Positions 26,801 through 38,800 of a stretch of 64,000 bases of DNA are shown piece after piece. This DNA comes from Diospyros lotus. Lineage: Eukaryota > Streptophyta > Magnoliopsida > Ericales > Ebenaceae. How positions within the stretch are numbered: position 1 is the stretch's first letter; each line of letters opens with the position of its first letter. The position numbers and the translations under genes were made by a program. The notes beneath the pieces are model-generated. The model did no database searches. It saw only the letters and a list, made by a program, of their open reading frames with translations, and was not told the DNA's origin. The DNA lies in NCBI RefSeq assembly GCF_014633365.1, contig NC_068350.1, positions 1,059,001 to 1,123,000 on the forward strand, read 5' to 3'.

Positions 26801-29800
26801 TACAAAGATATACCCTCTTAGTTTTCAAGTAAAACCTTGCGCATACTCCTCTCACCTTCTCATCCCAAGACAGTACAATCCCACCAAGACAGTACAATCC
26901 CACCTACAATGCCTCACACCTGACCTGTATTTATACATTATAGAGGCGGTAAAATTGAAAGCTAACAAACTCGGTAGTTACAACCAACTAACCGGACTTT
27001 AAACTGCTAACTAACCCTTTTAGAAACAAGCCTTCTAGAATAACACAAGTGATATACAAATGCTAACAGCATAAAACCCTCATGAGATAACCCAAAGCTA
27101 ATCTAATACAAGTGATTACAACACATCTTATTCTCTGTTTGTTGACTGAACTTAGTTTTTTTCAGAAACATGCTTGTCTGATATAAAAAAGATGGAGCCA
27201 ATTGACGGGTTGAGTAGAATCCATAAGGTAATATCCCACTTGATCTCATGTTGTATTTTTTTGGGGCTAAGTAAACATCTTTTTATCATGTTGTATTTCA
27301 ATGACCTTTTCATCATGCTTTCTTTGATCTCATGTTCTATTAGGCAGTTCCCATGAGAGAGACTTGAGACCCATTAATTTAGCTATTAAAAGAAAATTTA
27401 TAATGGTTTTTCCTGGCATGATAAAGATAACCTTCACATTTTCCAATAACCTCCAATGTGAACCCTTGGAATCTCGACACTGTCACTGTTTTCCAAATGG
27501 ATAAAAGAAGTACTGCACAGCCACAAGTCATTATTAGTGTTGAGGCTAAGCAAGATTTCGCCCTCAACCTCCTGAAGCTTGTTTTCTTTCTTACTTAGGA
27601 CCGCTGGAAGCTTTTATGTAGCATCTGCGGTGTATCTTATGGAGCTTGCATCCAGGTATGCTTGTAATTATATTTATAATCACGATCACTGGTTTTCTGA
27701 ACATTTTGTTATCATTTGAAAGTTGGCTAATTATTTTTGTTTGAAGCTCCCTCTCTTTGTATGCTTATATTACTAAGACACAATTCTAGGCTATCATGTT
27801 ATTTGATGAAGTAAATGTCTCTTCCATTCTCTAGGACTTTATTGGTTTTGTATGCATGCTATATGGATCAAAATCTTGTTACAAGATGTTGTTTCAATTG
27901 CTTGGGATGGAGAATGTATTAGGAATGTTTCAGAAAACATGAGGAAACAATAAAATTTTTAGAAACATTTAAACTTTTTCAATACAAACTAAAATCTACT
28001 TTGTTAGGCTGATTTTTGGGGGTGGTAACCATCTTACAGATGTTTAAGTCAGAAGGCAATGGTTGCCTTGTGACAACAATTTTTTCTGCTTTCTACAATA
28101 TGAAATGGGATGCACGAGTGCACCTTGCTGACTTAGACAAGGACCTTTTGGATCAAATTCTTATTAACTTTGTCAAAAGAGGGTAAGACGTAGCAATTTT
28201 GGTGCAAGATGGTTTACCTTCTCCAGGGGCATTTCAATGTCAGTATCTAAGGCCAGTGGGTTAAGGAACACTTCTAGTTTAGTGCCATGATACAAAATGA
28301 ACAAGACATTTGGGGTATGAGTGTACTTTATCTCTGTAGAGGTTGATGAGTAATTCTACACTTGCCTCTCTTGTCAAAAGGTGAGACCGTAAGAGAGAGA
28401 AACCCAAACAAGGGGGTCTCAAGATCCTCTATTGAAGCCTAGAAGACCTTGAGAAGTGTTTCATTAGTTTTCATGACCAGCCTGCCCAAGGTAGGGCAGA
28501 TTAACAGACTTTTATTAATTATTGGCTGATTCTAGTAATGCTACATTGGTGCCTATGCCCAATACATTTTAGTAGAGGAGATAACCAAACTCTCCTTTGA
28601 GCATGTAGTTATGTTTTCACATGTTGAAGAGTAATATAAGTGATTGAGATGGTCCCTCGCATTTGCGTATACTCTCCTTCATAACAAGCCTAATATACGT
28701 TGTTGGCGGTGTGGCATGCACACAAGACTTTACCTTCTCTAGTACCATGTTTACCACCATCTCATTGTGACTTCATGTAGATAAGTAAATCCTTACCATC
28801 CACAATGTGCATTCTAGAAACTTTTCCTGATGATTGGTGTTTGTTGGACAAGATTAGAGGATTCAAAGTTAAAAATGGAGTATGATAGATGCATAGAGGC
28901 CGAGGATAATGGAAGAAGCGCACGGTTGAAGTTTAAATCAGATAGTAATTCTAAAGTTTAAAGTTTTGTTCAATTTTAAAGTTTGATCTTTTTCCTATTT
29001 TTCAGGAGATAAATCTTCCTAGTTTCTATGGGATAAATAATCTAAATTTTCTCCTACTTTATAGGAGAAAAAGTAGGATGTAATCTGTATATATTACTCC
29101 CCTCGTGTTCAATAGAAATTAACCAAGCTTTCAAGGTTTTAAGCTTGTTTCATGGTATTAGAGCCTTGTTCCGATCATAAACAACATTAAAGTATTAGTT
29201 GTTTACAAGATCATGGCCGGAGCCCAACAAAATCTAGCCCTAACCGAAGCATCAACCATAAGCTCTCCGAGCACCCTTCCTCCACCAAATTTTTCCACAA
29301 ATCCTATTGATAATCATCCTCTACAAATTACTCAACACAACTTGAATGGGAGTAATTTTAGAGAGTGGTTTCAATTAGTGATGCTGGTGATTAAAGGAAA
29401 AGGCAAAGCAGGGTACTTAATTGGTTCCGTCCCCACTCCAACTGCAGACACTTATTGCATTGAGGAGGCGAAAAGCTCAACTATTATGGCATGGCTAATA
29501 AATTCTATGGAGCCAAGAATTGGTGGAACATACCTCTTCTACAAGACAACAAAGGAGATATAAGATTCAGTTCAAGAGATGTGAACAGACTTGGAAAACT
29601 TCTCCTAATAGTTTGAAATTAGGTCGGCCATTAGAACAACCAAACAAGGTAATCTCAATGTTACTGAATATTTTAACATTTCGGTGGAATTATGCCATGA
29701 AATGGACCTGTTCTATACTGTCAGTTGGGAATCCCCATTTGTTTAGTAACAAATACAATAAGATGGTAGAAAATGATCGTATTTTTGATTTTCTACATTG

Positions 29801-32800
29801 TCTTAACCTTGATTTGGATGAAGTTTGGGGAAGGATTTTGGGTACAAAGCCCTTTCCATTCCTTAGAGAAGTGTTTGCAGAAGTAAGGAGAGAAGAAAAT
29901 AGACGTAAGGTAGTGCTTCAACAACTAAATGATCCTATTCTAAATCATCAGATTTCGGCTCTTGCTATTGTCAAACAAGGGGAGATCTTATCAAAGAATT
30001 AAGGAAAGGAAAAATTGTGGTGTGACCATTGTAAGAAACCCTACCATATGTCAAAATGATGAAAAATAATCTCCAATCTTATTAAATTGAGGCTAAAGCC
30101 ATAGCTGATACATACACATACGCCCCTATCATAATAGGCAACATTCCTAAGTCTAATTAGGAATTTTCCTTATTAGATGATTTCTAGATTACGTTAGGTA
30201 ATATATACAAAAGGAAAAGAATATACAATTGAATATGAACAAAGCAATCAAGCGAATAAGGAAAGAGCATCTAAGGAATGTGCATAATATCAATGTGCGC
30301 TGAATTAGGAAAGAAGAACAAATAGGTAAGAAGCACAAATAGGAAAGAAGTAGCCATTCGCCAACACCACACAAAGGAGACATGCTGGAAGATTCATGGC
30401 AAACTAGCTAATTGGAAGCCACGAATCAAGAAGGAAATCCTAAGATCAACCAATGTTGTTGAGGTTTCTACTGAAACCAAAAATTACACAAACCTAAACC
30501 TATCCGAAGAGCAGATTCAAGCCTTATACAGGCTGCTCAATAAAGGTATAACTTCATCAAGTTCTCCTAATCATCAACCCACAACATCCATAGCCTTGCA
30601 AGGTAATTCTCAATACTACTCCCTAATTTCAAAAAGGCTTCCTAAGAATGAGTGGATAGTGGATACAGGTGCATCGGATCATATGTCTAGTTTTGCAAAT
30701 TTAATGATTGAATATACACCTTGTAGCTCCTCTATTGATATCTCGGTGGCTGATGGCACAACCTCCCTTATCTTGGGACTTGGAACAATGTGTGTTTCAA
30801 AATTAAGGCTAAAATCTATCCTACATGTGCCAGGATTAGAATGCAATTTACTATCAGTTAGTAGGGTAACTGAGGATATGAACTACAGTGTAACATTTTT
30901 CCCATCCTATTGTTTGTTTCAGGATCCAGCGTCGAGGAGGATGATTGGCAGTGCTAAGGTTAGGGATGGTCTTTACTATATGGCAGGGGATCTTCCAAAT
31001 TCTTCTACAAATAAGGCTTTTCTAAATGTAACAACTAATGCCAAAGTCTTGTTCTGGCATAAACGTTTAGGACACCCTAGTTTTCCTTACCTAAAATCCT
31101 TGTATCCTAAAATTTTCATCAATTAAGGACAAGTTTTTTCATGTGAATAGTGCACTCTTGCAAAATAGCCTAAATCTCACCACTCTATTCAGCCCTATAA
31201 GCCCTCTAAACCATTTCATTTGATACATAGTGATATTTGGGGTCCTTCTAAATATCCTAATATCACTTGTTCTAGATGGTTTATAACATTCATCGATGAC
31301 CATTCTAGAGCTCGTTGGCTGTACCTAATGAAGGAAAAATCAAAAGCTAACAGCATTTTCAAAAGATTTCACAAATTCATTTTGAACATGTTCCAAACTT
31401 CTATTCATATTCTTCGAACTGATAATGGCTAAGAGTATTTTTCTTATGATTTCACGAACTACTTGTACGAACATGGTATTTTTCATTAAAGTTCATGTCC
31501 ATACACACCCCAACAAAATGGGGTGGCTGAAAGAAAACAGATACCTCCTAAAGGTGGCTAGAGTTATGATGTTTACTATCAATGTTCCTCATTTCTATTG
31601 GGGGGGAAGCTGTTCTTATAGCTTCCTATTTGATCAATCGTCTCCCATCTAAAATCTTGCAATTCCAAACTCTTCTCAACACCCTTTATGATCTATATCT
31701 AAATGTTCTCCGTCTATCTTCAATTGATCCTAAGGTATTTGGGTGGATTGTGTACGTTCACAACAATAGTCTCTCTCGGACCAAATTAGACCCCAAGGCT
31801 CTCAAGTGTATCTTTGTTGGGTATTCTTCTTCCCAAAAAGGATACAAATGCTATTGTTCTACCAATTGAAAATTCTTTGTGTCCATCGATGTCACCTTCT
31901 ATGAGGATCTTCCATTTTATCAATCTAATGCTTCTCGAGAGGAAACTAATGGTCCTAATTGGGATCCTCTCGTTTCCCTTCCTTCTCTTGGTCCTACACT
32001 GCCAGTATGTTCTCAAGGGGGAGCATCCTTAACATCAACTCCTGACAACAAATTGGTAGGACCTTTCCCTTCTAATTCTTCTGATCCTCATGCTCCTAAT
32101 TCTCCTTTTGACTTTCCTATTACCTCTAAGCCTAAGATGACAATTCCTATCCCTTATTATACTCCACATTCAGCATCCAACAACCCTCTGCTCGTCTATT
32201 CTAGATAACCTAAAGGCCATCAGTGATGCGGTCACCGGTCAAGACTTGGCTTAAGGCCGACCCGACCCAAACCAGACATCCCAAAACTGGCCCAAACAAT
32301 AGTGTCGGAACAGTAGCGAAACTTCATAAGTTTTAGGATTCTACTTCATGTTTGATTAGAGTTTTACTTCTATTAGGATTCTAGGTAGATTTTATTTACA
32401 AGTATTAGATGGATTAGCCAAACTCTATAAATATATGTAGAAGTTAAGGGTTGTAATAAGTTTTTTTATTCAATAAATTCCTGCAAACCAGTTCGATTTT
32501 TTTCAGCAAGCAACTTCAGTTCTTGCGCCTAGTTGAGAGTCCAGTTTTGGTCGTTGAAGTTTGTTCTCTCAAGGTACTTGAAACTTATTGTTTCAAGGGT
32601 TTCTTTGTGTGTTTTCTTTACACATGCGCTATATGCTGCGTCAATTAGGAACCTCAGCATAGTCAACCATTACTTCCAGAGGCTGGTCCATTAGAGAATA
32701 ACACTGTTGGTCTCAACATTGACAACAATACTACAAGGGGAGAAAGTATTGACAACAATAATACAAGGGGGGATGATTTGGATTGGGTTGTTCCAATAGC

Positions 32801-35800
32801 TCTACGAAAAGGGGTAAGATCATGTGTCAAGTACCCTATTTCTAATCATTTGACTTATACAAAATTGTCTCCTAAGTGCAAAGGATTTGTTGCAAAAATT
32901 GATAGCATTGAAATTCCAAAAAATATTCAAAGTGCTATGAATGATCCTAAGTGTAAGGCTGCTGTTATGGAAGACATGACTGCCCTAGTTGGAAATGATA
33001 CTTGGGATATTGTGAAATTGTGAAATTGCCTCCAAACAAATGTAAGTGGGTATTTAATGTGAAACATAATATAGATGGGAGTGTTGAAAAATATAAGGCT
33101 AGATTAGTGGCCCAAGGGTTTACACAAACTTATGGGATTGACTATGAGGAGACTTTTGTTTCTGTTGCTAATCTTAATTCCTTTCAGGTATTACTCTCTA
33201 TTGCTCTTAATTTAGAATGGCCCTTATTCTAATTTCATATTAAAAATGCCTTCCTCAATGGTGATTTGGATCAGAAAATATATATAAAGATCCCCCCAGG
33301 ATTTGAGCATGAAGTTGGCAGTGGAAATGTTTGTAAGCTTAAAAGGTCTCTATATGATTTAAAGTAGTCTCCAAAGGCTTGATTCAATAAATTCAGCATG
33401 ACCCTAAAACGATTAGGGTATAAACAAGACAAGTAGACCATACCTTGTTTATAAAAACCACATCAAATGGAAAGAAATCTATACTAATTGTCTATATTAA
33501 TGATATTATTGTGACAGGGGATGATATGCAAGAAATTGAAAACTTGAAGAAGCAATTGAGGGCTGAATTTGAAGTTAAAGACCTAGAAATCATGAGATAT
33601 TTCCTAGGAATGGAGGTGACACGAAGCAAAGAAGGCCTATTCATTTCACAAAGGAAATATACACTTGATTTGCTGAAAGATACAGGAATGTTAGCATGCA
33701 AATTTGCTTGGACTCTCTTAGAAAAGGGTTGGAAGTTTGAAGAAAAAGATGGTGATACTCTTGTAGAAAAAGAAACATACCAAAGGTTGGTTGGGAGGTT
33801 GATTCATTTGTCACTTATTAGGCTAGATATAGTCTATGCAGTAAGTGTAATTAGTCAGTTTATGCATTCTCCTACTCAAAGGCATATGAATGTTGTGTTT
33901 CATGTTCTAAGATATCTCAAAGGGACACTTGAAAAAGGATTAATGTTCAAGAAAACTGAGGAAAGGGGAATTGAAGGCGTTGTTGATGCAGATTGGGTAG
34001 GGTTTGTTGTTGATGCAGATTGGGTAGGGTATGTCGTGTACCTAGGGTTTAGCCTAGGATTGAATTGTAAATTGGAAGAATCCGATGGGTTTAGGACCAA
34101 GAACAAAATGATTGTGTTGGAGAGATTACTTGAGCTTGTTTCTATTAAAATACTTAAGATTGTTTCTGTTATGTATTTACTTAGTGTATGCTGTTAGTGT
34201 GTTGTTAATATGCGGTGATGTGGTTTTTGTTGTGGTGGTTAGGCACGGTTGTATATAATCTCAATGAGCTTTCATTGTATGTGTTGAGAAAACATTTATT
34301 CATTTTCTAAGAAGTAAAGTTTTGAGATCGTTCTCTTCTTCTCTCTTGTGCCCTAGATTTCTATTGTCCTAACCTTCTTTACATGGTATCAGAGCCTGTG
34401 ACTTGCGTTAAGGGGCTTGAACTTTGATCGAAATTCTTCTTCTTCACTTCCGATACTTTCTTCCACCTCGCTATCCTCAGCCTCACAGTGTGATTTCTCA
34501 GCTGTGGCGAAGACGTTTAGCTTTATACCAATTAAGTTAGACTTGAGTAACTACATCTTTTGGAAAGCACAGGTTCTCACTACAATTCGCGCATTCGACT
34601 TGTTGCCTTTTCTGAACAAGTCACCTCCTCCTCCTAAATATGTATCGGATTCGACTGGTGATGGTGAAGCTCCAGTGATTAATGTGGAGTATATGAATTG
34701 GATGCGATCGGACCAATTGTTGCTTGGCTAGTTGTTTTCTACCATTGACAAGGAGGTGCTTGTGCAAGTGATTCAATGTAAATCATCTGCTGAGGTATGG
34801 TCTGCTTTTGAGAGCTTGTATTCTCGTCAAACCATAGCAAAACCTTTTCAATTAAAGCAGCAACTAAGGTCTGTTAAAAAGGATTCAATGTCTATTAATG
34901 ATTACATTTTGAAAATTAAGAAAATTGGTCATTCTCTGGCTGCTATTGGTGAATTTTTGAGTGATAAGGATCTATTACTTGCAATTCTAAATGGATTAGA
35001 TCATGAATATGAAACTATTGTAAGCTTGATCACCTATCAAATGGACAAGATCGATTTAAAAAAGGTGCAGTACCTATTGTTGATGCATGAGCAACGATTG
35101 AACTCTAAAAATATTGCATAGTCTATGGTGAATTTTGAATTTGTTATGCATGCTCCTGTTAATGTGAATATGACTTCTGTTGCATCACATAATGGTAGCA
35201 ATACTAGAGGAGGTTTTGTACAAAGAGGAGCGAGATACAGAGGTGGAAGAGGTAGTGGTTGGGCATCAAACAGGCGAGTCTATTGTCAACTATGTGGAAA
35301 GCTAGGGCACCTTGTTGATAAATGTTACCATAAGTTTGATAGAAATTTTCAAAGGAATATTGATGGTTAGACTTTTCTGAATTCTCAGCGATTTCCCTTT
35401 GCTAATTCTAGGGCATATGTAGCTTCACTAATTCTAATGAGCCCTACATGACTGATATAAGTTCTTCACAAGGAGTCACCTCGTATGACCATTTTTCTCA
35501 GCCTTAAAATTTTTTGTCTCCCACAACTTTACCTGATCACTCGTGGTTTGTTGATTATGGGGCAACAAACCATATCACTTCAAACCTCAACAACTTGTCA
35601 TTGCATGCACCTTACAACAGATGTGACAAGGTCTCCATTGGTAATGGTAAGCAATTGTCTATAACTAATGTTGGTCTTGGACAGCTACATACTCACACTA
35701 AACCTCTTTCTATTATTACTTTGCCTAGAGTTCTTCATGTTCCTCATATGAAGAAAAATTTAATCAGTGTATCACAACTTACTATGACCATAACGTGATT

Positions 35801-38800
35801 GCTGAATTTCATTCAAATGTGTGTTTGATTAAGGACAAGAATACATGGCTGGTGTTGCTTTGAGGACATCTTAGGGATGGTCTTTATTAGCTGGTTCCTG
35901 CTTTTGATCAAGCTACCAGCATCCCTGAGCACTCTGTCAAGTCTACTCATCTAGTGTCCTTTGCTGCTTCTTCATCCTCTTTGAATAAATGTACTGATTT
36001 TTCTTCTGAATGTTGTAAAAGACAGCTTCCATTTAGTCATGGAATGTCTCCTAGTGTTTGTTTAGCCCAATACAATAAGACATGCCAGCAATGGCATGCT
36101 CGGTTGGGTCATCCTACATACAATGTATTGAAATTGATTCTTAATAAAATTAGAATTCCATGTTCTCTTTCAGCTCTTTCATTTTGTGATTCTTGTAAAC
36201 TTGGCAAACATCATCAACTTCCGTTGTCTCTCATGATATTACAACAAAGAGACCTTTAGAGTTGATATACTATAATGTATGGGGTCCTTCTCCTACTATT
36301 TATGTTAAAGGGTTTAGATATTATATTATCTTTATTGATGCCTATTCAAGATTCACATGGCTATATCCATTGAAATTAAAATTAGATGCCTTACCTACCT
36401 TTATCAGTTTTCATAAACTTGCTGAAAATCAATACCAAACCAAGCTTAAAGCTATCCAAATTGATAAAAGGGGGGGGGGGGGGGGGGGGATTTTCAAGCC
36501 TTTTTACCTTATATACGAAGTCATGGAATACAACCTAGGTTTTCATGTCCTTACACTCACCAACAAAATGGTGTAGTCGAAAGGAAACATAGACATGTAG
36601 TTGAGATGGGTCTTATATTGCTCGCTCATGCTCACATGCCGTTAAGATTCTGAGAAGAGTCATTTCAAACTACAATTTTTGTTTTTAACATGCTGCCATC
36701 CTCTTCATTACAGTTTCGTACCCCCTTTGAGCTTCTCTATAATAAAACACCTAATTATCTATTGTTACAAGCTTTTGGATGTGCTTGTTTTCCTTACTTG
36801 AGACCTTATAACAAGCACAAGTTTGATTTTCATACCCACAAGTGCATATTTCTTGGATATAGCCATACTCAAGGAGGTTATATCTGTTTGCATCCTTTTG
36901 GAAAAATTTATGTCTCCATACATGTGAATTTCAATTCGGATGAGTTTCCATTTCCAATTTTATTTTCTTCTTCATCCTCTACTTCATCTATGTCCATTCC
37001 AGACAGTTCTTCTACTTTGATTTTTCAGTCTCTTCCTTCTTTTTCTTCCACCTCTTTTAGTCCTCGAGTAGTACTGTCTTCTATTCCTCTTGAGTCTGCA
37101 CACACTTCTGCAATTTCTGATCATTCCTCATCTCAGGCAGTCTCTTCTGCCTTAGGGTGTTCACGGTGCGGTTTGGGCGGTTTAGAGTATTTTCAACACG
37201 TCAAACCGTACATGCGGTTTGGCATTAAACTAAACCGCACGGTTTGGTTTTGTTCGCGAAAACTGCACCAGACCGCATCGCAATTTGCGGTGCAGTTTCC
37301 ACGGTTTGATGCAATATTGATCAAAAGCAGAGGTTTGGCCAAAGAAATGCATCAAACCGCACATGCAATATGCACCTCTTAACAGATCGAGCGGTCTGTT
37401 TCTGGGATTTGAGAAACAGGAAACCCTAATTACAGGAAACCCTAATATGCCAGCAACTAAACCCATATAATGGTCCTAAAAATCCTGAAAGTTAGAACCC
37501 AATAGAGCAATAAAGGAGAGAACTTACTGTGGTAGTGAGTGAGAGTGAGGCAGGGGCACTGGGCAGCCCGCACAATAGCGACCACCGGCCACTGAGATGT
37601 CCGAAGTCAACGGCCATAGAACGGATCAAGAGTGGAGGGTCCAAGAGCGAGGAAGAAAGAGGTCGACGTGCAATGAACCAAAGCCGAGAGTGACAAAGAG
37701 GTAGAGGGAGCGTCGCAGCGACCAGACCACTAGTAGAGAGTGAGTGTGAGAGTGAGAGCGAGAGCGAGATGCAACGAGTCAATGGCCATCAACTATAGCA
37801 TTGTGGATGGCGACGGTGGGGGGCGGTGGAGCTTGCAGCGATGGGAGGCAGTGGCAGCGATCGAAGAGAGGCTGTGGGAGTAGAGAGCGAGAGAGAGAAT
37901 GTGAGAGAGAAAGAAATGAGAAATGGGGGTTGGCGCCGATCGGTGATTGTCTAAGGGAAAGGGGAGAGCAAGAGGGTGCGGCGGGCGTGGGTGGGTGCAA
38001 ATGGCTTTGGGTTAGGGTTTGGTTGGTGGGAACGGGGAGAGAAAGAGGAGAGGAAGAGATCGCCTACCCCTTTTTATAATTATAATATATAAATTATATT
38101 TTTTTTAAATTATATATTATATATGCGGGAAATCGGTCGGTTCGGTTGGAAACCGTGGTTTGGCGGCTTTTTTGAACACTCCTACTTCTGCCTCATCTCT
38201 TCAGCCTGTACAGTCTTTTACTCTCAGAATGTCAGTTTTTGTTCCTAAATACAAAATTGCTCCAGCTCCCTCAATTCATCCTATGATCACTAGGTCTAAG
38301 ACTAGACATCTTTTAACCACCTCTCCTCAAGCCTTGGTGAGTTTCTTAGAACCTAACACAGTTCATGAGGCCTTATTAGACTCACGATGGCTTAAAGCTA
38401 TGGGAGAGGAGTTTTTAGCTTTGCAGAAAAATAATACATGGGAGCTTGTTCCATTTTTTGATGATATGGATTTGATTGGGTGTAAATGGGTATTCAAAAC
38501 TAAGTATAACTCTGATGGGACTGTTATAAAGTATAAGGCTCGCCTAGTTGCAAAAGGTTTTCTCCAAAATTCGGGCATTGATTATGCTGAAACATTCAGC
38601 CCTGTTATTAAAGTACCTACTATTAGAGTGCTGTCTTCTTTAGCAGTGACCTTTGGATGGGATATACAAAAGGTTGATGTAAATAATGGATTCCTGAATG
38701 GTGATCTTGAAGAGGAAGTGTTCATGTCTCAACCTAAAGGGTTTATTAGTTCTACGCGTCCTTCTCATGTATGCAGGTTGAAAAAGTTCCTTTATGGACT

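Larger units (their letters stand above)
22262..27123 (-). mobile_element. Copia LTR retrotransposon (Copia-1) in ATX intron 11
   Basis: The 4.86-kb minus-strand element starts TGTTGTAA and ends TTACAACA, flanked by the 5-bp TSD CATCT (22257-22261 and 27124-27128). Gene order from right to left is gag, protease, integrase, reverse transcriptase, RNase H, as in Copia. A purine-rich tract (GGGTGGAGAATT on the minus strand, 22850-22861) abuts the 3' LTR. The 5' LTR at the right is cut short and no primer-binding site is present. Pol motifs resemble the TNT1-like group. Confidence 0.93.
31220..33232 (+). pseudogene. Copia-A integrase core, linker and start of reverse transcriptase (broken)
   Basis: The integrase core reads [20 protein letters not shown] and [19 protein letters not shown], then LRTDNG followed by a stop at 31430. 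Then [13 protein letters not shown] sequence continues in other frames near 31515. The linker near 31960-32200 is serine/proline-rich. After the solo LTR the frame 32778-33023 has [21 protein letters not shown]. At 33002-33232 the reverse transcriptase starts with [10 protein letters not shown] and [19 protein letters not shown]. Many stops make it non-functional. Confidence 0.87.
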
